A stretch of 64,000 nucleotides of DNA, taken from contig NZ_CP113054.1 in NCBI RefSeq assembly GCF_026625605.1, forward strand, positions 1,178,001 to 1,242,000, given 5' to 3'. Positions 51,435 to 59,491 of the stretch are shown piece after piece (the first letter of the stretch is position 1; each line of letters starts with the position of its first letter). A program made the translations under genes and the position numbers. The notes under the pieces are model-generated. The model searched no databases. It saw only the letters and a program-made list of their open reading frames with translations, and was not told the origin of the DNA. Source of the stretch: Luteolibacter sp. SL250. Lineage in GTDB: Bacteria; Verrucomicrobiota; Verrucomicrobiia; Verrucomicrobiales; Akkermansiaceae.

Positions 51435-52670
51435 TCAACCCACCCCGATCTCCGCCATCGCAGGCTGCTGGTCCATAAAAACCTCCCTCGCGATGCTCCG
51501 CACATCCTCATCCGTCACGGCCAGGATCTTCTCGCGCCAGGCGGCGGGCGAGGGGATCTCATCGAAATCCAGCAAGCCCTCCCCGGCCCACGCGGCGTGG
51601 GAGCCGGTGGACTCGAACGCCAGCTTGCTCTGGGCGATCATCAGCCGCTTCGCGCGGTCCAGTTCGCCGGGGCGCGGGCCATTTTCCACCAGGTCCGCGA
51701 TCTCACGGTGGATGCACTCCAGCGCTTCCTCCCGTGATTCCGGATCAAGGCCGGCATTGACCTCGAACGATCCGGTTTCGTCGAAAAACGTCACATCGCT
51801 GCCGATCTGGTAACAGAGCCCGCGTTCCTCCCGCAGTTCCAGGAACAGGCGGGAGCTGGAGATTTCCCCCAGCATCATGCTCAGCAGGCGCAGCGCGTGG
51901 CGGCTCTCCGAGCGCCTGCCCGGCGTGTGCCAGGCCAGCGAAAGCTGGAGCTGGTCGGACTCCCGCAGGTCGGTGATCTTCCGCAGCGGGGCCTCCTCCA
52001 CATTGAATGGCAGCGGCGGCGTGCCGGGGTGGAACTCCGTGGGCAGATGAGGTGCCAGCATCTCCATCACCTGATCCGCGGTGAACGGACCGGCGGCGGC
52101 GATGACGATGTCATCCCGGAAATGGTGGAGGTCGCGGAACTTGACCAGCGTTTCCCGGTCGATGGCGTGGATGGACTCCTCGGAGCCGGAGATCGCGTTG
52201 CCCAGCGGATGCTCTCCCCAGAGCGCGGAGGAGATAAGGTCGCCGATGTGGTCGGACGGGGACTCCCGGTACATCGTGATTTCCTCGCCGATGACTTCGC
52301 GCTCCAGGTCGATCTCCGCTTCGGGGAACGTGGCGTGCCAGACCATGTCCGACAGCACATCCACCAGCACCGGCATCAGGTCCGCCTCCCCGCGGCCTTC
52401 ATAGACCGTCTGGTCTTCGGAGGTGCAGGCATTGATCTGCCCGCCCGCGTCCTCGATCTCATAGCTGATCTGCTTCGCCGTGCGGCGGGTGGTGCCCTTG
52501 AAAACCATGTGCTCCACGAAGTGCGCCAGCCCCGCCGGCAGCTCCGCCTCATCCCGGCTGCCCACCGGAATGTAGATGGAAAGCGCCGCGCATTCGGAAT
52601 CCGCGATGGTCGCCACGGCCAGACGCGGCCCGTCCGGGATCCGCCGCCACTCGTATATCGCTTTGCTCAT
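51435..52670 (-). CDS. M16-family zinc metallopeptidase
   Basis: 411 residues. The inverted zinc motif HFVEH (H50, E53, H54) lies in AGLAHFVEHMVFKGT, and the third ligand glutamate is in LEREVIGEEITM about 75 residues on. The second, inactive half carries the usual R/Y-type loop (SSSRLFLELREERGLCYQIG). It resembles the PqqL/mitochondrial processing-peptidase type of about 410 residues. No signal peptide is present, so it is probably cytoplasmic. No partner subunit is adjacent. Confidence 0.95.
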   Translation of the reverse strand: MSKAIYEWRRIPDGPRLAVATIADSECAALSIYIPVGSRDEAELPAGLAHFVEHMVFKGTTRRTAKQISYEIEDAGGQINACTSEDQTVYEGRGEADLMPVLVDVLSDMVWHATFPEAEIDLEREVIGEEITMYRESPSDHIGDLISSALWGEHPLGNAISGSEESIHAIDRETLVKFRDLHHFRDDIVIAAAGPFTADQVMEMLAPHLPTEFHPGTPPLPFNVEEAPLRKITDLRESDQLQLSLAWHTPGRRSESRHALRLLSMMLGEISSSRLFLELREERGLCYQIGSDVTFFDETGSFEVNAGLDPESREEALECIHREIADLVENGPRPGELDRAKRLMIAQSKLAFESTGSHAAWAGEGLLDFDEIPSPAAWREKILAVTDEDVRSIAREVFMDQQPAMAEIGVG

Positions 52671-52802
52671 CGTGAAAGTTCGCGCCTTCCCCCGGTTCGT
52701 TCCGGAGAGGGCCGCCGAAGGAAAGCACGGGGGCCGGGGGAGTCAATGGAAAGTGGGATGGCGGGGATAGGGGGTTAGCTGCCGCCTGGCGGGCGCCAGG
52801 AT

Positions 52803-52998
52803 GTGGCTGTGGCGTCCCGCCGCAGGCCGTGGCGACGGCGTCCCGCCGTCGTTTTCGAGGTGACCATTGACCGATATGCTTCCACAAGCGGAAAGTTATG
52901 ACGTCCAACCGAATGTCCAAAGAGATGGCTCGTGTTCTCCGGGGAAGAATTGCGGCGGGACGCCACAATCACGGCCTGCGGCGGGACGCCGCAGCCAC
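52803..52998. repeat. Large inverted repeat built of GGCGGGACGCC palindromes
   Basis: The left arm (52803-52851) reads GTGGCTGTGGCGTCCCGCC, then GCAGGCCGTGGCGACGGCG and TCCCGCCGTCG. The right arm (52951-52998) is its near reverse complement (GCGGCGGGACGCCACAATC, ACGGCCTGCGGCGGGACG, CCGCAGCCAC). Each arm carries two small palindromes. The 52671-53019 gap contains nothing else that looks like a gene. Confidence 0.8.
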
Positions 52999-53019
52999 GG
53001 TCCATTTCTAAGCACGACG

Positions 53020-53736
53020 CTATTGGATCAACGCTTCCGCCAACCCGAGATCCGCGGGGGTCGTTACCTTCAGGTTCGGGTGCTTCGATTCCACGAATTT
53101 CACTTTTACTCCCAGTGCCTCGGCGGCGGAGACTTCGTCGGTGATGGTCAGATTTTCTTCCTCCACTTTCGCGTAGGCCTGTCTCAGAAGCTCGGCTGAG
53201 AAAATCTGCGGGGTCTCCATGAACCAGAGGTTTTCGCGTGAAACCGCGCCGGTGCAGAAGGCGTCCTCGTCGGACCGCTTCAGGGTTTCGGTCACCCGGC
53301 GGGCGAGGGTGGCGGCCTGGTGGACGGCGGCCTCCGCCACGCAGCGGGCGATGTCATCTGGATGGACCAGCGGGCGCGCGCCATCGTGGACGGCGACGAG
53401 TTCCGTGCCATCCGGCAGCGCGGCGAGGCCCTGGGCGACGGAGTCCTGCCGGTCCTTCCCTCCATCGACGCGGACGACGGGCTTCGTGAAACGCGCGGCC
53501 TCCCCCAGCAACTCCCAGCGTTCCTCCGGGCAGACGATGATGATCGATGAGATGGCGTCCGCCGTGAGGAAAGCATCCAGCGTCCGCCGCAGCACCGGCA
53601 CCCCGCAGAGCGGCGCGGACAGCTTGTCAAAACCCATCCGGCGGCTGGAGCCGGCGGCGACGATGATCGCGGTGCAGACGGGGATGCTGGCGGTGGACAC
53701 GTGCGGAGTTTCATGGGCTGGTGCGGTGCCGTCCAT
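53020..53736 (-). CDS. ispD: 2-C-methyl-D-erythritol 4-phosphate cytidylyltransferase
   Basis: 238 residues. IspD couples MEP to CTP in the MEP pathway. Motifs: IVAAGSSRRMGFDKLSAP (nucleotide loop), RQDSVAQGL, VHDGARPLVHPDDI, RVTETLKRSD and ENLTITDEVSAAEALG near the C-terminus. An extra 20 residues before VCTAIIVAAGS are not part of the usual fold, so a start nearer 53676 is conceivable, though only this ATG is clear. ispF is not adjacent. Confidence 0.95.
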   Translation of the reverse strand: MDGTAPAHETPHVSTASIPVCTAIIVAAGSSRRMGFDKLSAPLCGVPVLRRTLDAFLTADAISSIIIVCPEERWELLGEAARFTKPVVRVDGGKDRQDSVAQGLAALPDGTELVAVHDGARPLVHPDDIARCVAEAAVHQAATLARRVTETLKRSDEDAFCTGAVSRENLWFMETPQIFSAELLRQAYAKVEEENLTITDEVSAAEALGVKVKFVESKHPNLKVTTPADLGLAEALIQ

Positions 53737-53756
53737 TTCTTTCCGATTGGGATTAC

Positions 53757-53835
53757 CACTGATTGCACTGATTACACAGATTCAGAATGTCCCGTTCTCT
53801 TTTCTGGAAATCAGTGGAATCAGTGAAATCAGTGG
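53757..53835. repeat. CACTGATT-type iterated inverted repeat
   Basis: CCACTGATTGCACTGATT and ACACAGATT on the left (53757-53782) face AATCAGTGGAATCAGTG and AAATCAGTGG on the right (53809-53835). It is the same unit as at 20150. It lies in the ispD-sigma factor gap, upstream of the divergent genes. Confidence 0.72.
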
Positions 53836-53960
53836 TCATTCATCCTCCTAGCCCTGAGGGGCTTGAACGGAGGCGATCTTTCCTTGATCCCGCCATGGAA
53901 AATGCCGGAGTCTGGAGGCCGGGCGCGGAGCTGGAAAAAATTTCCGCCGTCCGTGTGTCA

Positions 53961-54560
53961 ATGGCCGCGCCTCGTGACAATTTCCCCGTGTCGGACGTCT
54001 CCGAATCCACCGAAGAATCCGCGGTCGTGACTGCGGCCCGCGCGGGGGATGCGGACGCATTCGGCGAGCTGGTCAGGCGCTATGAGCAGAACATCCGCGC
54101 CTGTCTGGTCATCCGCCTGAAGAACCCGCACGACGCAGAAGACCTTGCCCAGGACACATTCATCACCGCTTTCCAGAAGCTCGCGGACTTCGACACGAAG
54201 CTCCCGCTCGGGCCGTGGCTGCGCGGCATCGCCTTCAACCTGCTGCGCAACTTCCAGAAAAAGAACCGCCCCATCGCCGTCGGCGCGGAAACCGAGCTCG
54301 CCGGCCTGATCGACGCGAAAATCTCCGAACGCTACGCCCCGCTCCAGGAAGCCAACCTTTTCTCCATCCTAGACGACTGCATGGAAAAACTCGATCCAGC
54401 CGCCCGCCAGCTTCTCCACCGCCGCTACCATGATGATGCGGCGGTGCAGGACATCGCGGCGGAGTCGCAGCGCAACCACTCGACCGTGACCATGCAGCTC
54501 CATCGTCTGCGCGCCGCGCTGGCGGAGTGCATCCGCAACCAGACCGCCCCCACGCCATGA
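53961..54560 (+). CDS. ECF-type RNA polymerase sigma factor
   Basis: 199 residues from the ATG at 53961; the frame is open earlier, but the segment before this ATG lacks sigma character. Region 2 is DADAFGELVRRYEQNIRACL and LKNPHDAEDLAQDTFITAF. Region 4 is KLDPAARQLLHRRYHDDAAV and DIAAESQRNHSTVTMQLHRL. It overlaps the FecR-like gene by four bases (ATGA), the usual sigma/anti-sigma arrangement. The regulon probably includes nearby secreted proteins, but this is inference. Confidence 0.93.
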   Translation: MAAPRDNFPVSDVSESTEESAVVTAARAGDADAFGELVRRYEQNIRACLVIRLKNPHDAEDLAQDTFITAFQKLADFDTKLPLGPWLRGIAFNLLRNFQKKNRPIAVGAETELAGLIDAKISERYAPLQEANLFSILDDCMEKLDPAARQLLHRRYHDDAAVQDIAAESQRNHSTVTMQLHRLRAALAECIRNQTAPTP

Positions 54561-56089
54561 CCGACTTCGAGACCGAGAAACTGCTGGCGCGCTGGATCGA
54601 CGGGGACACTCTCACCGATGCGGAACTTTCAGCCCTGAAAGCCGCGCTGGAATCCCGCCCGGACCTGCTGGACGCCGCGGCGGACCAGGTGGTGCTGGAT
54701 CGACTTTTGGAGCACCGCGTCGTCGGTCTGGCGGACTTCCCCGGAGAAGTCAGGAGGGAAATGCTTCCTGTCCGTAAGGTGGTGCCGTTCTTCCTCCGTC
54801 CGAAGGTCTGGGCGGCAGTGGCCACCGTGGCGGTGGCGGGATGGGTGGCGGACGCAGTCTTCCATCCGCTTTCGCAAGGACCGGTGGCGGAGATCACCGG
54901 CAGCACCGGCGCGGACGGCATCCCCGCCGAAAAGTCTTTCCGCAAGGGCGAGATCCTCTCCTTCCGGGAAGGCTTCGTCTCCGTCCGCTTCAAGGACGGT
55001 GCGGAGGTCGTCATCGAGGGGGATGCACAGCTCCAGTTTCTCGGCACGAACCGTGCGAAGCTCTTGAAAGGCAGCGCCGTGGCGAACGTGCCGGAGTCCG
55101 CCCATGGCTTCACCATCGACGGCCCGGGAGGAAAGGTCGTGGACATCGGCACCGAGTTCGCGGTGAAGACCGCGGGCGACCAGATGGAGGTCCACGTCCT
55201 CAAGGGGGAAGTGGAAGCGAAGGCGCAGGGCCACCGTACCGTCTCGCTGAAAGAGGACAAAGCCGCGCTCATCGGGAAAAACGGCGTCGCCAGCCTGGTG
55301 GCCGCGCCCGGGAATTTCCTGACCGCCCTGCCGCCGAAGCATGGTGCCTCGCCAATCGACTACCTCCACTGGGCCTTCGATGAAGGCTCCGGCTTGGGGG
55401 CCCGTGCGGATGTCCGCGGCGTGGCGTCTCCGGAACAGGCCACCGGGACGCTCACCTCTCTGCCCGGCGGCTCGACCGTGCCACAGTGGATGGATGGGGT
55501 GAATGGCTCCGCCATTTCCTTCAGCGGCCAGGATGACTACATTCAGACGGAGTTTCCCGGCTTCGGCGGATCCTCCGCACGGACCGTTTCCCTGTGGGTG
55601 AAGGTGCCGCAGGACCTGAAGGCGACGGAGGGCTACGCGCTTGTCAGTTGGGGCGCACACAGTTCTCCGGGGGATACCTGGCAGGTCTCCATCAACCCGG
55701 ATGCGGAAGATGGCCCAGTCGGTTCGCTGCGGGTGGGTACCCATGAAGGCGAAGTGGTGGGGGCCACGGATCTGCGCGACGGCGCCTGGCACCACCTGGC
55801 CGCCGTGCTTTACGAAGGCCGCCCGGCGAATGTGGCCATCCACATCCTCCTCTACGTCGATGGCCGTCTGGAACCCGCCGCACGGAAAAGCATCCGCAGG
55901 ATCAACACGGACATCACCGGCCCGCTGGCGCAGCGCGTGGCCTTCGGGAAAAATTCCGCGGTGCGTTCCGCCGGTGCGCGCATGCCGAAGCATACCTTCC
56001 GCGGCGGCATCGATGAAGTCACCCTCTGCCCCGCCGCTCTCTCGCAGAAAGAGATCCAGTCCTTGATGAAGACCGGCCGGATTGATTGA
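54557..56089 (+). CDS. FecR-like membrane protein with C-terminal LamG domain
   Basis: 510 residues from the ATG at 54557. A cytosolic anti-sigma-like part (TDFETEKLLARWIDGDTLTD) precedes one membrane helix near 85-105. A FecR domain follows (VRFKDGAEVVIEGDAQLQFL; KGSAVANVPESAHGFTIDGP; VDIGTEFAVKTAGDQMEVHV). A laminin-G/concanavalin-like domain ends the protein (SGQDDYIQTEFPGFGG; GAWHHLAAVLYEGRP; RGGIDEVTLCPAALSQKEIQ). FecR proteins sense an outside cue and control their ECF sigma partner. The added LamG domain suggests a glycan cue. Confidence 0.88.
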   Translation: MTDFETEKLLARWIDGDTLTDAELSALKAALESRPDLLDAAADQVVLDRLLEHRVVGLADFPGEVRREMLPVRKVVPFFLRPKVWAAVATVAVAGWVADAVFHPLSQGPVAEITGSTGADGIPAEKSFRKGEILSFREGFVSVRFKDGAEVVIEGDAQLQFLGTNRAKLLKGSAVANVPESAHGFTIDGPGGKVVDIGTEFAVKTAGDQMEVHVLKGEVEAKAQGHRTVSLKEDKAALIGKNGVASLVAAPGNFLTALPPKHGASPIDYLHWAFDEGSGLGARADVRGVASPEQATGTLTSLPGGSTVPQWMDGVNGSAISFSGQDDYIQTEFPGFGGSSARTVSLWVKVPQDLKATEGYALVSWGAHSSPGDTWQVSINPDAEDGPVGSLRVGTHEGEVVGATDLRDGAWHHLAAVLYEGRPANVAIHILLYVDGRLEPAARKSIRRINTDITGPLAQRVAFGKNSAVRSAGARMPKHTFRGGIDEVTLCPAALSQKEIQSLMKTGRID

Positions 56090-56110
56090 TCCGTCGGGAT
56101 GGGTCCTCTG

Positions 56111-56181
56111 GGACCGCGGAATTTATTCCGCCCCGGAGAATCCAGTTCTTGCGAAGCCAAGCGGAATGAATTCCGCGGTCC
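56111..56181. repeat. Inverted pair of REP-like palindromes
   Basis: GGACCGCGGAATTTATTC then CGC at 56111-56131 is mirrored at 56161-56181 with one mismatch (TTTA to TTCA on the complement). The arrangement and stem resemble the GGAG pair at 9047, with AATT replacing ACTT. It sits between the FecR gene and the first large secreted paralogue. Confidence 0.75.
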
Positions 56182-56290
56182 AATTTCCAGGGAAGCAGCC
56201 TTCACTTTCTCCGAAATTTTTTCACGGAGATGTGTCATGCCGTATCCGTGCCGACAACATCATGGGAACCCGAAACCCAACAGAAACCCC

Positions 56291-58696
56291 ATGCGCGCCA
56301 TCAGCTACCTTTTCCTGTCAGCGGCCATCGCCTCCGCGGCTCCCGTCGAGCTTTCCGGAATCTATCCGCACCTTTCCTTCTTCAATGACGAACGGGAGTG
56401 CGGCACCGGCGCGGTCGTGCCGTGGGGTGACCGCCTGTGGGCCATCACCTACGCGCCGCATTCGCCCAAGGGATCCACGGACAAGCTCTATGAGATCACC
56501 AACGATCTGCAACTGATCGTCCGCCAGGAGAGCATCGGCGGCACCCCGGCGAACCGGATGATCCACAAGGAGTCCAACCAGCTTTTCATCGGGCCGTATG
56601 CCATCGACAAGAACCGCCATGTACGGACCATCCAGTATTCGAAGATGACCGGCCGCCCCACGGGCAACGCACGGCATCTTTTCGATCCGGCTGGAAAGAT
56701 CTACTACGCCACCATGGAGGAAGGGATCTATGAGGTGGACGTCCACACCCTCAATGTCACCGAGCTGTTCCGCGACGAGGAGGTTCCCGGCGACGCCCGC
56801 CGGATGGAAATGGCCGGCTACCATGGAAAGGGCCTCTACACCGGCCATGGCCGCCTCATCTACGCCAACAACGGCGAGCGGGGACGCCAGAACCGCTTCC
56901 CTGAATCCGCATCCGGCGCGCTCGCGGAGTGGGACGGCAAGGCCGACAAGTGGCACATGGTCCGCCGCAACCAGTTCTGCGAGGTGACCGGCCCGGGCGG
57001 CATCTATGGAAATGAGAACCCGGACACCGATCCCATCTGGACCACCGGCTGGGACCACCGCTCCCTCATCCTGATGGTGCTGGACAAGGGTGAGTGGCAT
57101 TCCTACCGCCTGCCGAAAGGCTCCCACTCCTACGACGGTGCGCATGGCCACAACACGGAGTGGCCCCGTATCCGGGAGATCGGAGAGGGGAATGATCTCC
57201 TCATGACCATGCACGGGACCTTCTACAAGTTCCCGAAGGACTTCACCCCGGCCAAGTCCGGCGGCATCGTGCCGCGCTCGAACTACCTCAAGGTCATCGG
57301 CGACTTCGCCAAGTGGAACGGCTGCCTCGTCTTCGGCTGTGATGATACCGCGCGCTCCGAGTTCGCCAACGTGCGCCAGGCAAAGGGCAAGATCGCCTCG
57401 CCTCAATCCCAGTCGAACCTCTGGTTCATGCAGCCGGAGAAAATCGACGACATCGGACCGTTGCTCGGCCGTGGCGCTCTGGCAGTCGATGATCCGCTGA
57501 AGAAAGGCGAACCGACCGACCCGTTCCTTTTCTCCGGCTATGACCTGCGTGGCGTCCACCTTTCCCATGACGGTAAGGGGGAGGTGATCTTCGAGTTCGA
57601 GGTGGACAAGAACGGCACCGGAACCTGGGAGCCGCTGCTGAAGCTGCCCGTGGGGCCGAACATGGAAACCTTCCACACCTTCACGGATGACCAGGCTGGT
57701 GCCTGGGTGCGCGTGAAAGTTTCCGAGGATGTGGCGAAGGGGAACATCTCCTTCATCTTCCGCGACAAGGATGCCCGGACGGAGAAAAGCGACGCGATCT
57801 TCAATGGCATCGCCGCCTCAGGGTCAAAGGATCTGACCGGCGGCCTCGTCCGGGCGCGTGATGGGGAAAAGCGTGACCTCGCCTTCGCCGCCGTGTCACC
57901 GGATGGCAAGGACATCGGTTTCTACCTGCTCAACGAGAAGCTGGAACTCGTCCGAACGGAGAATCCGCAAGAACTGGATTTCCACAAGAAGAACACCGTC
58001 ATCCCCACCGGCATGCTGACGGAGGACGCGGCGTCCGTGATCTTCTCCGATGACGAGGGCAAGAAATGGCGCCTGCCGAAGAATGCGGAAGGCTATGAAA
58101 ACGGCGGCAGCTTCGGCGGCAACCGCATCGCCCGTGAGGTGGCGACGGAGCGCGACCTGTTCAATGCCTACGGAACCTTCTACGAACTGCCATCCCGCAA
58201 CGCGGGCAGCTTCTCCCGCGTCCGTCCGGTCGCCACGCACAACCGCGCGGTGCATGACTTCTGCTCCTACCGCGGGCTGTTTGTCGCCTCCGGGGTCGCC
58301 ACCGATGCGTCCGCTGACAACAAGCACATCATCCGCTCCGACGACGGCAAGGCCGCCCTCTGGGCCGGAAATGTGGATGACCTCTGGAAGCTCGGGAAGC
58401 CACGCGGCAAGGGCGGTCCGTGGAAAGACACCGCCGCCAAGCGCGGCGAGGCGTCCGATCCCTATTTGATGACCGCGTATGACAAGAAGACGCTCACCCT
58501 CACCGCGGACAAGGACATCATCATCCGTATGGAGGTGGACATCGCCGGAAACGGAACGTGGGTGAACCACAAGCGTTTCGAGGTGAAGGCAGGACAGCCG
58601 CTGGAACACGTGTTCCCTGACGCGTTCTCCGCCTACTGGTGCCGCTTCACCACCAGCGCGGATGCAAAGGTGACCGCACAACTGGCGTATGAGTGA
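56291..58696 (+). CDS. Large secreted protein of unknown function (paralogue A)
   Basis: 801 residues from the ATG at 56291. A signal peptide (about 1-17, AAIASAA) is followed by repeated beta-strands with Trp/Gly-rich turns suggestive of a propeller: GTGAVVPWGDRLWAITYAP, GGTPANRMIHKESNQLFIG, TTGWDHRSLILMVLDKGEWH. A later region repeats FSGYDLRGVHLSHDGKGEV-like strands, and a further domain contains VATERDLFNAYGTFYELP and VHDFCSYRGLFVASGV. No family is recognised. It is clearly homologous to the gene at 59492 over its whole length. The PEP-CTERM gene separates them. It may belong to the regulon of the adjacent ECF sigma factor. Confidence 0.85.
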   Translation: MRAISYLFLSAAIASAAPVELSGIYPHLSFFNDERECGTGAVVPWGDRLWAITYAPHSPKGSTDKLYEITNDLQLIVRQESIGGTPANRMIHKESNQLFIGPYAIDKNRHVRTIQYSKMTGRPTGNARHLFDPAGKIYYATMEEGIYEVDVHTLNVTELFRDEEVPGDARRMEMAGYHGKGLYTGHGRLIYANNGERGRQNRFPESASGALAEWDGKADKWHMVRRNQFCEVTGPGGIYGNENPDTDPIWTTGWDHRSLILMVLDKGEWHSYRLPKGSHSYDGAHGHNTEWPRIREIGEGNDLLMTMHGTFYKFPKDFTPAKSGGIVPRSNYLKVIGDFAKWNGCLVFGCDDTARSEFANVRQAKGKIASPQSQSNLWFMQPEKIDDIGPLLGRGALAVDDPLKKGEPTDPFLFSGYDLRGVHLSHDGKGEVIFEFEVDKNGTGTWEPLLKLPVGPNMETFHTFTDDQAGAWVRVKVSEDVAKGNISFIFRDKDARTEKSDAIFNGIAASGSKDLTGGLVRARDGEKRDLAFAAVSPDGKDIGFYLLNEKLELVRTENPQELDFHKKNTVIPTGMLTEDAASVIFSDDEGKKWRLPKNAEGYENGGSFGGNRIAREVATERDLFNAYGTFYELPSRNAGSFSRVRPVATHNRAVHDFCSYRGLFVASGVATDASADNKHIIRSDDGKAALWAGNVDDLWKLGKPRGKGGPWKDTAAKRGEASDPYLMTAYDKKTLTLTADKDIIIRMEVDIAGNGTWVNHKRFEVKAGQPLEHVFPDAFSAYWCRFTTSADAKVTAQLAYE

Positions 58697-58717
58697 AGCT
58701 ATCCCTTGAATTGAAAG

Positions 58718-59458
58718 ATGATGAAAATGAAATTTTCCCTGCTGCTTGCGCTGTTTTCCGGAGGCATCGCTTCCGGAGCCACCCTTCTCACCGACAATTT
58801 CGAATCCGGAAGTGTTTCCACGGATTGGTCGGTGAACAAGAATGCGACCGTCACCGCTGGAGGCCCCGTGGGCTCCACCAACTACGCGGCGATCGGGCCG
58901 TATGATCCTGTCACCAACGGCCAGAACTGGGGGGGCTTGGGCAAGGTATTCTCCGATGGAGGTGTCGCCTCGATGATGCTTGATGTGGATTTCCGCCTGA
59001 AAGGCACCGACCGCCAGTTCAACCTGAACGTCTCCACCTACTCCACGACTCCGAATGGGAATGACGCTGCCATCAACCTGATCTATACCGGATCGAACTG
59101 GCAGGTCCACAACGGGACCTCCTTCGTGACCCTCTCGGGTCTCATGGCGGTCACGGCAAACTCCTGGTATCACATGACGCTTGAAACCGTGGGCTGGGGG
59201 AGCAACGGAGCGACCTACAACATCACCATCAGTGATGGGGTGACCAGCAGCACGGTCACCGGACTGACGACAAGGCAGGCCGGCAACATCAACACGGCCA
59301 CCGTGAGATCGTTCATCTTCAACAGCCGGTACGGCAACAATCCCGGCTTCGACATCGACAACCTCGTCGTCTCCGGAACCGTGATTCCGGAGCCATCCGC
59401 CCTGTTTCTGGCCCTGGCCGCCGCGCCCCTTTTCATGCGCCGTTCACGCGCCATTTGA
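58718..59458 (+). CDS. PEP-CTERM surface protein
   Basis: 246 residues. A signal peptide (KFSLLLALFSGGIASG) precedes a concanavalin-like beta-sandwich (FESGSVSTDWSVNKNA; VDFRLKGTDRQFNLNV). The C-terminal sorting signal is IPEPSALFLALAAAPLFMRR: the PEP motif, a membrane helix and a basic tail. PEP-CTERM proteins are processed by an exosortase and exported to the outer surface, often with exopolysaccharide. No exosortase is in the window. The gene is 21 bases downstream of paralogue A and 33 bases upstream of paralogue B. Confidence 0.93.
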   Translation: MMKMKFSLLLALFSGGIASGATLLTDNFESGSVSTDWSVNKNATVTAGGPVGSTNYAAIGPYDPVTNGQNWGGLGKVFSDGGVASMMLDVDFRLKGTDRQFNLNVSTYSTTPNGNDAAINLIYTGSNWQVHNGTSFVTLSGLMAVTANSWYHMTLETVGWGSNGATYNITISDGVTSSTVTGLTTRQAGNINTATVRSFIFNSRYGNNPGFDIDNLVVSGTVIPEPSALFLALAAAPLFMRRSRAI

Positions 59459-59491
59459 ATTTTGTCACCGAAACCTAGCAACCATACACCA

